From: an uncultured Brachyspira sp.
GTDB lineage: Bacteria; Cyanobacteriota; Vampirovibrionia; Gastranaerophilales; Gastranaerophilaceae
DNA: 12,959 nucleotides
NCBI GenBank assembly: GCA_900321895.1
Contig: ONYB01000197.1
Span: forward strand, 1-12,959
Direction of reading: 5' to 3'
Below, one piece after another: positions 6,317 to 12,959 of this stretch. Positions within the stretch are counted from its first letter, which is position 1. Every line of letters begins with the position of its first letter. A program made the position numbers and the translations under genes. Under the pieces are notes generated by a model. It searched no databases. It worked only from the letters and a program-made list of their open reading frames with translations, and was not told where the DNA came from.

Positions 6317-6883
6317 GTGGAATTAACTCAAGATAAGATAAATCTGATAGAAAAATTAATAAAAAATGATAGAAAGTTCGCCAATAACGAGGATTTGTAC
6401 GATGATTTCTTTAATGAAATGTGCAAGCGTTCCATGCCGATTGTGAACACTATCACCTCAGATGTTACCCTTGAGGCATATTTAAGAAAAATTGCAACGA
6501 CAAGTATTGTCAATGTTTTGAAGGATTCTGGCAGATTGAGAAGAACCCGTTCGGGTTATACCCCTGTCAAAAATGTATCGTTGCAGGACGAAAACGAAAC
6601 CTCCGAAAAATATGCAAATGCAAAAATTGAATACAAAATTATTGATTTTGACAGCAATCCTGAAGATATTGCTGTTAAAAACGAGGTTTTGCAGAGTATT
6701 GTAAATTCCTTGTACAAGATAAATGACGCAGAGCCGGAAAAACAGTATTTGAAAATCTACAAATTGAGATATGACGAGGGTATGACCCAAAAAGAAATCG
6801 CTAATGAATTGAATTTATCTCAGGCAGAAATTTCAAAAAGATTGTTTAAATTGATGGAAAAGGTTAAAAAAGCGTTCAATTAG
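6317..6883 (+). CDS. ECF-like sigma factor (regions 2 and 4)
   Basis: 188 residues, GTG start preceded by AAGGAAT with 7-nt spacing. The C-terminal part (about 135-185) is a clear sigma-70 region 4 helix-turn-helix: KIYKLRYDEGMTQKEIANELNLSQAEISKRLFKLMEKVKK. Residues about 50-78 (VTLEAYLRKIATTSIVNVLKDSGRLRR) resemble the end of region 2 in ECF sigma factors (usually aWL..ia.N...D..Rr), though the canonical Asn and Asp are replaced. The linker of about 50 residues between the regions is typical of ECF factors. It probably recruits RNA polymerase to alternative promoters, but a non-sigma DNA-binding role is possible because region 2 is weak. No anti-sigma factor is recognisable next to it. The next gene begins 15 nt downstream, so the large ATPase is a candidate regulator or partner. 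Confidence 0.8.
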   Translation: MELTQDKINLIEKLIKNDRKFANNEDLYDDFFNEMCKRSMPIVNTITSDVTLEAYLRKIATTSIVNVLKDSGRLRRTRSGYTPVKNVSLQDENETSEKYANAKIEYKIIDFDSNPEDIAVKNEVLQSIVNSLYKINDAEPEKQYLKIYKLRYDEGMTQKEIANELNLSQAEISKRLFKLMEKVKKAFN

Positions 6884-6898
6884 TCGGGGATTTTGATA

Positions 6899-9865
6899 AT
6901 GAAATGTCCTATTTGCAAAAAAATAATTCCGGATAATACGCTGAAATGTCCTTATTGTAAGACCAGAACAGGCTTGATTTGCAAGCACTGTCATACTGTC
7001 AATTCAATTTTTGATATTGTTTGCAGAAAATGCGGTGAAGAAATCCTGCGACTATGTCCCGAATGCGGAACGGTAAATCTTCCGAATGCAAAACATTGCA
7101 GAAATTGCGGATTTTCTTTTGTTGAAAAGCCGAAAAAAGTTAAAGCTGTAACACCCGAAACCTCAAGTCCACTCGAATATCCTGCGAAATTTGTTTCGCA
7201 AAAAATTGCAAAGAGCATGCTTGAGCGTGGAATTTTGTCGGGTAAAAAAATCTTTTCTTTAAGTGGGGCTCGTGGAATTGGCAAAAGTGTTGTTGTTTCG
7301 CAGATTATGGCGGACTTGCAGAACGACGGGTTCTTTTGGTTTTACGGCAAATGTACTCCGATTACCCAGCTCACGTGCGGGGGGTTAATTCAGGATATTT
7401 TATTCAATATTTTTAACCTGCCGAATTTTTGTATTAACAGTATAAAATTCAAAAAAGATGCGACTAGATTTTTCCAAAACGAATTTCCTTATCTTTCAAT
7501 GATCGAAGTGTATGACTTTTTGAATTTTCTCTACCCTGCAAGGTTTGGGACATTTGAAGATTTGTTGAAAAATAAGGAAAAAACCTTCAAGTTGTTGAAC
7601 AAAATTTTTGACAATATTATTCAAAACAACAAATTTATTTTTGTAATTGACAATTTTGACAATATTGACGGCTTTTCTTACGAATTTTTGAACACTTATA
7701 TCAGAAAAGACAATGTTTGGAATTCTTTAAAAATTCTTTTGATTTACAACGAAATCAAACCTGTGAAGGGTTATTTCAATACAAAAGAGCCTGAAAAGAC
7801 TACATATCTTGATGTCAGCCTTGCTCCGTTTACGCCGGAACAGATGATTGAGTATATCAAAATGAGAGAAACTTCGGACGAAAATTTCCCGAAACTCAAC
7901 GACACCGAGCGTCGAGCAATGCTTATCAATGCTAAGGGCATTCCTGCATACCTTGAACAGGCACTTTGTTATAAGGCTGATTGTAGCAAGAATAACAAGG
8001 AATTTTTCCTCCCTGACAAGTATGACGGGCTGATTTCGGCACGTTTGGATATTTTGAGGCACATTAATAAGGTTGCTTATGTTACACTGATTGCGTCGGC
8101 TGTTTTGGGTGACAAGATTAATTTGAATTTGATAAAACAGATTTTTGAATTTACGGACAATCAATTTGAGGAGATTGTTGCTTATTTGGAAAAACTGAAT
8201 TTTATCACTCCTCTCAATGATATTTTCTATAGATTTAAGGATTTGCTTTTGTGGGAAACCATTGTTAAAACTGCGAAATCAGATGCAAGATTTGTCGAGA
8301 TTAATACAAAAATCTGTAATGCTTTGGCTAATTTTACACTCAATTCAAATGCGATTTTCGGGATTATGGCACAAAACCTCAAACATCCGAAACTTGCTCT
8401 TGATATTTGGACGAGAAATACAAGACTTGCGGCGTATGTTGGTGATACAAATCTTTATGCGATTTCGCAAAAGCAGTGCCTTGCCCTTATAAATGAGCTT
8501 GATGACAGCGAAACTTTGAAAACCAGATACAATATTTGTGAAAGATTGGGCAAACTCCTTGCGGATTTCAACCCTGTTGAGGCAATGGATTATCTGCCTG
8601 ATGCGATTGATAATGCTCACAAAGAAAACGATGTTGCAAAAGAAGTCGAACTTTTGGGTTATATGGCAAGTTGTTGTCAAAAAACCGGAAATTATTTCGG
8701 AAATGTGGAATGTGTTGACACGGTTCTCGGGAAAATTTCTCAAAAATCTGATTTGGATATTGCACTCGTCAAGTGTACAAAATTGCCGTCACTTCTCACT
8801 ATCGGTAATTGCGGTGAAGTAATCAATATGATTGATAACGAGATTATGCCTGTGTTTGACGGCTATCTTGGCAAACCTTATACAAAAGAAGATATCCCGC
8901 TCGATTTTCTTTACGAAAGTTGGCTGAAAACATATCTTGTTTTGGCAAACGCTTTGATTTTGCAGGGCAATGACAGGGCATTTGAAATTTTGACTATAAT
9001 TTTTGATATTATTGAAAGAAATTCAGTTTCGGACGAAAATTTTGTTGCGAAATGCAAAATTGCTCTTGCCTTGGCAAACACAGTTCGTGGGGACATAAAT
9101 TCCTCTGAAAAAATTCTTGAAGAATCGCTTAAACTCTACCGTCAATCAATGGACAACGAAACGATTATCAGATGGAATTTAGTCAATATTTTGAATAGTT
9201 TTGCCAAAAAACATTACGAAGGCTTGCAGGAGGATTTGTTCCAAATTGTAACCTTTGCAAACAACAATAACGATGAATTTACAAAAAATATCCTAAAATC
9301 TCTGTTGGGTAAAATTTTCAAAGACAACAATCAAACTAAAAAAGCTCTTGAGATTTATAACGACCAAATTACTTATTTTTCAAATGAAAAAATGGCGATT
9401 GGAGCTTTGTTGAACTGGTATTTGATTGCGGATGCAACCCTTGTAACAAGTGGTCCCGCTGCGGCTCAAGAGATTGCTATGCAGGCTCTTGAAGTTGCGG
9501 AAAATCCGAAAATCGACAACTACTATTTTGGTGTTCTCTTTAAAATGATTATTGCAAAATGTGCGATAACCACGGGTGACTTTGAGCTTGCCAAAATGTA
9601 TGTCGAAACCGGAATTCAGACTGCAAAACGCTACAATATGAATGATTTGCTCTCAAGATTATTTTTGGTGTACGGTAAATATTTTCAGGAACTCGGCTTG
9701 AATAATTCGCCAAATCAGACTGAATACCTGACTGCGTCTGCAAAAATGTATTCAAAAGCAACGGAACTCGTAAAACTTACTCGCAACAATATTGTCCACA
9801 TCGAAATAGAAAAAGCCAAAAATGTGCTCAAAATTTTCTGTCAGAAAAACGAAATTAAACTCTGA
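6899..9865 (+). CDS. zinc-ribbon / STAND-type P-loop ATPase / TPR-like protein
   Basis: 988-989 residues from the ATG at 6899, chosen over TTG at 6893 because GGGGA (6886-6890) is 8 nt from the ATG but only 2 nt from the TTG. Six CxxC pairs (Cys 3/6, 17/20, 28/31, 42/45, 53/56, 67/70) make three zinc ribbons. A P-loop GARGIGKS is at 123-130 and a Walker B strand FIFVIDNFD around 246-254. The segment AKGIPAYLEQAL matches the 'GxPxxLeea' helix common in AAA_16/STAND ATPases such as MalT-like regulators and cyclase-associated ATPases. From about 390 to the end it is all-helical, with TPR-like repeats (for example YMASCCQKTGNYFGNVECVDTVL, and FELAKMYVETGIQTAKRYNMNDLLSRLFLVYGKY). There is no signal peptide, membrane span or effector catalytic domain, so it is probably a cytoplasmic signal-sensing switch or scaffold. 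It pairs with the sigma-like gene upstream. The stop is 1 nt from the convergent gene. Confidence 0.85.
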   Translation: MKCPICKKIIPDNTLKCPYCKTRTGLICKHCHTVNSIFDIVCRKCGEEILRLCPECGTVNLPNAKHCRNCGFSFVEKPKKVKAVTPETSSPLEYPAKFVSQKIAKSMLERGILSGKKIFSLSGARGIGKSVVVSQIMADLQNDGFFWFYGKCTPITQLTCGGLIQDILFNIFNLPNFCINSIKFKKDATRFFQNEFPYLSMIEVYDFLNFLYPARFGTFEDLLKNKEKTFKLLNKIFDNIIQNNKFIFVIDNFDNIDGFSYEFLNTYIRKDNVWNSLKILLIYNEIKPVKGYFNTKEPEKTTYLDVSLAPFTPEQMIEYIKMRETSDENFPKLNDTERRAMLINAKGIPAYLEQALCYKADCSKNNKEFFLPDKYDGLISARLDILRHINKVAYVTLIASAVLGDKINLNLIKQIFEFTDNQFEEIVAYLEKLNFITPLNDIFYRFKDLLLWETIVKTAKSDARFVEINTKICNALANFTLNSNAIFGIMAQNLKHPKLALDIWTRNTRLAAYVGDTNLYAISQKQCLALINELDDSETLKTRYNICERLGKLLADFNPVEAMDYLPDAIDNAHKENDVAKEVELLGYMASCCQKTGNYFGNVECVDTVLGKISQKSDLDIALVKCTKLPSLLTIGNCGEVINMIDNEIMPVFDGYLGKPYTKEDIPLDFLYESWLKTYLVLANALILQGNDRAFEILTIIFDIIERNSVSDENFVAKCKIALALANTVRGDINSSEKILEESLKLYRQSMDNETIIRWNLVNILNSFAKKHYEGLQEDLFQIVTFANNNNDEFTKNILKSLLGKIFKDNNQTKKALEIYNDQITYFSNEKMAIGALLNWYLIADATLVTSGPAAAQEIAMQALEVAENPKIDNYYFGVLFKMIIAKCAITTGDFELAKMYVETGIQTAKRYNMNDLLSRLFLVYGKYFQELGLNNSPNQTEYLTASAKMYSKATELVKLTRNNIVHIEIEKAKNVLKIFCQKNEIKL

Positions 9866-9866
9866 T

Positions 9867-10475
9867 TTATTGAAGGTGTAATTTTATAACGCCGTTTTGC
9901 ACAGTGACCTTTGCTGTAAACTTTTCGCCGAGATATTCATGTGGCGGAACTCGATATTCGTTTGCATTTTTCAACATGTTGAGTACGATGTTGTTAAACT
10001 CGTCACCTCCGTTCTCTTTGAACATTCTTCTGTTGATGAGTTTGCCGTTGTCGGCTACCGTAAATTCTATTCGGCAGTTACCGTCACCGTTGTAGGTTTT
10101 TGGGGTAAGGTTGGAATTTAGCATATTTTCAAGCGATTTTTTGTAAAGCTCTATTGGTGTTCCGCTTTCGGATTTTGAAGAATATGCCGGAGTGTCGTTC
10201 CAAATTTTGTCAATGTTTGTCGGAATATTTTGAGAAACTGTGGTTTGTTCCACTGTTGGTGCGGTTTTGTGGTGAGTTTTTACTGGCAAAAACCAAATTA
10301 TTAAGGACAAAATTATGCAGAGTGAAAATATCCCGACAGAAAGATTATCAATAGTGTTTTTTGCTTGTGTAGCCTCAGGTTCGGTGTCCTGCAAAAGCTC
10401 AAATTCGTCGTTTCCGCATTCGCAATACGGAACTTTGTTGTTATATAATTTTTGACATATAGTGCATCTGAACAT
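9867..10475 (-). CDS. zinc-ribbon, single-span, TonB-C-like protein
   Basis: 202 residues. A minimal zinc ribbon (MFRCTICQKLYNNKVPYCECG; Cys 4, 7, 18, 20) opens the protein. A membrane span follows at about 46-64 (SVGIFSLCIILSLIIWFLP), then a polar linker (65-107) and a C-terminal TonB-C-like domain (about 108-200). That domain contains CRIEFTVADNGKLINRR, an EFNNIVLNMLKN helix and a YRVPP turn. These line up with VMLKLANDGTIKES, EIDDIVLRTVKE and VKPP in the giant protein. The zinc ribbon would be cytoplasmic and the TonB-C end periplasmic. The start is fixed by in-frame TAG and TAA just upstream and by the cysteines, yet no Shine-Dalgarno sequence precedes it; the nearby TAGTAAAAT could instead be a -10 with an almost leaderless mRNA (guess). 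It is the last gene of the minus-strand cluster. Confidence 0.82.
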   Translation of the reverse strand: MFRCTICQKLYNNKVPYCECGNDEFELLQDTEPEATQAKNTIDNLSVGIFSLCIILSLIIWFLPVKTHHKTAPTVEQTTVSQNIPTNIDKIWNDTPAYSSKSESGTPIELYKKSLENMLNSNLTPKTYNGDGNCRIEFTVADNGKLINRRMFKENGGDEFNNIVLNMLKNANEYRVPPHEYLGEKFTAKVTVQNGVIKLHLQ

Positions 10476-10529
10476 ACAAGAATTTTACTAAAGAAAATTT
10501 TTGCTGAAATCATCCTGTTAAAGGATAAG

Positions 10530-10652
10530 TTATTTCATAAGTCTGAAAATTATTGTTTTATTAATGTCGGGTTTTGATAATAAAGTTGCCGTTGTTATTG
10601 TGCCAAAGCCGATAATTAATATAAGGAAAAATATAATCCATTTGTTATTCAT
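10530..10652 (-). CDS. 40-residue single-span membrane protein
   Basis: A short ORF below usual length cut-offs. The ATG (10652-10650) overlaps the stop of the upstream gene by 8 nt (the stop TAA is 10647-10645), a typical arrangement for translational coupling. The protein begins MNNKWIIFFLILIIGFGTIT and ends TIIFRLMK. Residues 5-25 form one continuous hydrophobic span, followed by a short charged tail (SKPDINK). No motif identifies a family. It sits between two TonB-C-type single-span proteins, so it could be a small accessory subunit of the same membrane complex. Evidence for being real: start/stop overlap, same strand, a clean hydrophobic helix, and the otherwise unexplained gap it fills. 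Only a weak purine-rich site (GAAAGGG) precedes it. Confidence 0.6.
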   Translation of the reverse strand: MNNKWIIFFLILIIGFGTITTATLLSKPDINKTIIFRLMK

Positions 10653-11442
10653 AGTAATGTACCCTTTCGATATCGTTAAAATTTTCCGGAGAGGATAATT
10701 GGGTGTCAAACCAAATCATATATGAGCCGTCAAATTTTACGGTTTTTCTGTTGGTTTTTGCAGGAAAAGCCAAAAACTCCTGTCCTTCATACCCTTTTAT
10801 AATCGGTGTGATAACCTTGACCGCCTCTTTTTGGTAAAGCGGGTTTGAGCAGACCACACGAATGTTTGAAATACGCCTGCTACTGCTGACGTTGAATTTG
10901 AAGAAAAACAGAGTGCCAATCGGTGCATCAATTCCGCTATCCATCATAATTCGGTTTTGAAGGTCGCTTCGCCACTTGTTCCAAGCAATGTTTTCCTCCT
11001 TCTTTTGGAGAATTTTTGTTTTTAAAGAATTGTATTGTTGCGGTTCTTCAATTTGGTTTTCGGCAAGATTGTTTTCAATATTTTCAACATTGTTGAAATC
11101 GGTTCTCTGCTCCTGATAGTTGCCTGAATTTTGAATTTCGAGCTGTCTTATGCCGTTTGCGTATTGGTAAAACTCGGAGGCTTCAATTTTTACCGTAGTT
11201 TGAGCAGTGTTTGAGCCAACAGTTTGAGTGATTAATTTTTGAGTTTTTACGGGAGCGTCGCCGACACGAAAGAGTTTTGTCGTTTGGGTGTCAGTCGGTT
11301 CTTGATAGCTTTTTGTTATTTTGAAGTTAGCATCTTCTGCGACAAAAGGCTTGTGTAACACTGGATTATATACGGCAACAACCATACTGAGGGTCATTGC
11401 CGCTGTAAACATTAGTATTTTGTACCGAGTGTACTCTTTCAT
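10645..11442 (-). CDS. single-span protein with C-terminal TonB-C-like fold
   Basis: 265 residues. The N-terminus MKEYTRYKILMFTAAMTLSM has two to three basic residues, then a span at about 8-26 (uncleaved anchor or signal peptide; no lipobox). Residues 30-150 are a polar, Gln/Asn/Thr-rich, probably extended periplasmic linker. Residues about 151-245 look like a TonB-C/TolA-like fold: WNKWRSDLQNRI, then GTLFFFKFNVSSSRRISNIRVVCSN (strand-turn-strand), YQKEAVKVITPII (helix), FPAKTNRKTVKFDGSYMIW (last strands). It lacks the usual xDG turn, having SSSRR instead. The start is 2 nt after the stop of the eight-span protein gene, with only a poor ribosome binding site, so translational coupling is likely. 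It resembles the shape of energy-transducer TonB proteins, but no ExbB/ExbD is present. Confidence 0.75.
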   Translation of the reverse strand: MKEYTRYKILMFTAAMTLSMVVAVYNPVLHKPFVAEDANFKITKSYQEPTDTQTTKLFRVGDAPVKTQKLITQTVGSNTAQTTVKIEASEFYQYANGIRQLEIQNSGNYQEQRTDFNNVENIENNLAENQIEEPQQYNSLKTKILQKKEENIAWNKWRSDLQNRIMMDSGIDAPIGTLFFFKFNVSSSRRISNIRVVCSNPLYQKEAVKVITPIIKGYEGQEFLAFPAKTNRKTVKFDGSYMIWFDTQLSSPENFNDIERVHYYE

Positions 11443-11444
11443 AA

Positions 11445-12959
11445 TTAATCTTTATCTATTTGTGCGATTAGTTCATCGCAAGAATTCATATCAAAACATG
11501 TTTGGCTCAACATGAGAGTTTCGGCAATCAACAATGCTGTTGGAACGAGTGCTGCAACGATTGACAAACCGATACCCTTCAAGTCCCCGCCGATTTCTGT
11601 CATAAAGTATGATACGTTCATTGTGAACTCAATACAAATGATTGTTATTGCGATAGCAAGGAATTTGTTTTTGTCGGCATTGAGTTTTCTGACACCTTCT
11701 ATGCCGTAAATAGTAACGCCGTGCTGTCTGTAGTCGCTAAAACCGTCTTGTTTGATAACTTCCGAACCTTGGATTTTCTTGGATGATGTAAATGCTCCGA
11801 CAAAAGCGAAAAAGGCAAAGATAATCAAGAAGGTTGCTAAAACCAAGAATACAGGGCTGAATCTTAAACCTGAAACTCTGACCCAACCTGCGGCTTCCGG
11901 AAAACACATTGCCAAAGTGTTTGAAACACCGTAAGCCAAGAATGGTGCAGTCAAAATTCCGACAACGACTTCACCTGCTCCCTTTAATTGTAAGTTGAAA
12001 AGTCTGTCTTTAATGTTTTGGATTTTTGTTTTGCCAAGGCTGTTGATATATCTTTCAATCCACTGTCTGTAGGCTTTCAAGACTGCCTCAAAATCTTCTC
12101 TGTATTCGTATTTGTTCAAAGTCGCATTCCATTCGGAACTGTTGCATTTGTAGTACCCGCAACTTATTGCAAGACTTACCATTATACCGACAAAGAACAA
12201 GGAAATGAAGATTGCAAACGACATAAAGTTGTTCAAATTAATGAAGTAAATCAGGTTAACCGCATAAATTCCGAGCATAAATATCGAAGATACGATGAGC
12301 ATGAAATTTTGTGCAAAGCGTGAAGTTTTGACGTGGTCTTTTACTACATTGTTTTGTAATGAAAGATAAACGCCCTGTTTTAACATCAAGCATACTGCGG
12401 AAATTATCACGGAATAAATTGCCCAAACTTTGATGTTTGTCGGTAAGTAAAGGTATTTTTCGGCTTCTTCTATGGTTAATCCCATTAAGTAGTTTGAAAC
12501 ACCGAAGGCACTCACGATTGCACTTGCAAACATTGCGATGTGCAAAAATACGTTGGTTCTTGTGTTTGCGGCAATTTTGTGTTTAAACTCGTTAATCGAA
12601 TAAGCAACCTGTTTTATAATTGCGACACGAGCTTTTTCTATAGGTTCACGTTGTTTTTCGATTTTAACCTTTGTGATAGTTGCCTGATCGTTTCCGTAAA
12701 TTCTTTTTAAATCCTCTTCCGTCAATTCTTCGTTCTCGATAGAAGTTACGGTTTTGCTCGGAACATCAATCTTTACGCTGATAAATTCGTTGGTGTCCGC
12801 AAAAACAACTTTGCTGATGTTTGTAACTTCGATTTTTACAAACGGTTTACCTTTGAAAAGTATTTTTTCGTTTTTGCGACTGTTGATGATGTAACATTTG
12901 CCCGTAACTTTGTCGATTTGCACCGCAAAAAGTACGTCGTAGCCGACATCTAAAACGAA
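11445..12959 (-). CDS. polytopic (8-span) membrane protein, 5' end outside window
   Basis: Function unknown. The first in-frame start inside the window is a GTG at 12923, but no ribosome binding site precedes it and the frame stays open to the window edge with protein-like sequence (VLDVGYDVLFAV before QIDKV). The gene therefore very probably begins further right and is partial here. Numbering from the GTG, residues 1-120 are a soluble beta-rich then charged domain. Eight hydrophobic spans follow at about 124-148, 164-188, 204-229, 233-256, 316-342, 356-379, 420-442 and 450-473. The 60-residue loop between spans 4 and 5 is charged and aromatic (EWNATLNKYEYREDFEAVLKAYRQWIERY). The long soluble domain and paired spans do not match ExbB (three spans), ABC permeases or MFS transporters as I know them. 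It is the first visible gene of the minus-strand cluster, 2 nt upstream of the TonB-C-like protein. Confidence 0.75.
   Translation of the reverse strand, partial: FVLDVGYDVLFAVQIDKVTGKCYIINSRKNEKILFKGKPFVKIEVTNISKVVFADTNEFISVKIDVPSKTVTSIENEELTEEDLKRIYGNDQATITKVKIEKQREPIEKARVAIIKQVAYSINEFKHKIAANTRTNVFLHIAMFASAIVSAFGVSNYLMGLTIEEAEKYLYLPTNIKVWAIYSVIISAVCLMLKQGVYLSLQNNVVKDHVKTSRFAQNFMLIVSSIFMLGIYAVNLIYFINLNNFMSFAIFISLFFVGIMVSLAISCGYYKCNSSEWNATLNKYEYREDFEAVLKAYRQWIERYINSLGKTKIQNIKDRLFNLQLKGAGEVVVGILTAPFLAYGVSNTLAMCFPEAAGWVRVSGLRFSPVFLVLATFLIIFAFFAFVGAFTSSKKIQGSEVIKQDGFSDYRQHGVTIYGIEGVRKLNADKNKFLAIAITIICIEFTMNVSYFMTEIGGDLKGIGLSIVAALVPTALLIAETLMLSQTCFDMNSCDELIAQIDKD

Noticed and set aside
9836..9849. 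TTTTCTGTCAGAAAA inverted repeat as the convergent terminator
   Set aside because: Inside the coding end, leaves a one-base loop or a 5-bp AT-rich stem, and no T run follows.
10313..10513. 66-residue minus-strand ORF overlapping the zinc-ribbon TonB-C gene
   Set aside because: The overlapping frame holds the CxxC ribbon, membrane span and TonB-C domain; this frame shows no domain.
10512..10526. ATCCT-GTTAA-AGGAT hairpin as a terminator
   Set aside because: Only 5 base pairs and no T tract adjacent on the minus strand; too weak.
11445..12959. ExbB/TolQ partner for the TonB-like proteins
   Set aside because: ExbB has three spans and a characteristic cytoplasmic loop; this protein has about eight spans and a different layout.

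Overview
The window is an AT-rich stretch of bacterial chromosome with no rRNA, tRNA, CRISPR array, insertion sequence or phage gene. I infer a gut-type Gastranaerophilales (Vampirovibrionia/Melainabacteria, non-photosynthetic relatives of Cyanobacteria). Three things point that way. A small protein opens with an ...SGVSFRGT... tag that I associate with that group. The N-terminal domain of the largest protein resembles the cyanobacterial DUF1822 pattern. A zinc-ribbon/STAND-ATPase/TPR protein is also present. This is pattern recognition, not a search result; I put it at about 0.6.

Left part (1-2263), housekeeping. A PC4-like single-stranded-DNA-binding protein (minus strand) is divergent from a dapB-hemW pair (lysine/diaminopimelate synthesis; radical-SAM heme chaperone). 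The shared 103-bp control region carries two oppositely oriented copies of TGATAAAAT, each placed like an extended -10. A symmetrical hairpin after hemW serves as a bidirectional terminator.

Middle part (2295-9865), accessory. A small single-span protein with the SFRG tag (minus) is divergent from a plus-strand cluster of three genes. The first encodes a 1,128-residue, very acidic protein with about 918 cytoplasmic residues, one membrane span and a periplasmic TonB-C-like domain. The second encodes a small ECF-like sigma factor with a GTG start. The third encodes a 989-residue protein with three zinc ribbons, a P-loop STAND-type ATPase and a helical TPR-like tail. The second and third genes have their own extended -10 promoter and are only 15 nt apart.

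Right part (9867-12959), a minus-strand cluster that meets the previous one tail to tail with a 1-nt gap. In transcription order it has an eight-span membrane protein (its 5' end lies beyond the window), a single-span protein with a C-terminal TonB-C-like fold, a previously unlisted 40-residue one-span protein whose start overlaps the preceding stop, and a zinc-ribbon/one-span/TonB-C protein.

Working hypothesis (inference): 2295-12959 is an envelope signalling or scaffolding module. Three different cytoplasmic ends are attached through one span to three TonB-C-type periplasmic ends. It is accompanied by a multi-span membrane protein and by a sigma factor/STAND ATPase pair that could turn a signal into transcription. 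No ExbB, ExbD or TonB-dependent receptor is in the window, so classic iron-uptake TonB function is not supported here.
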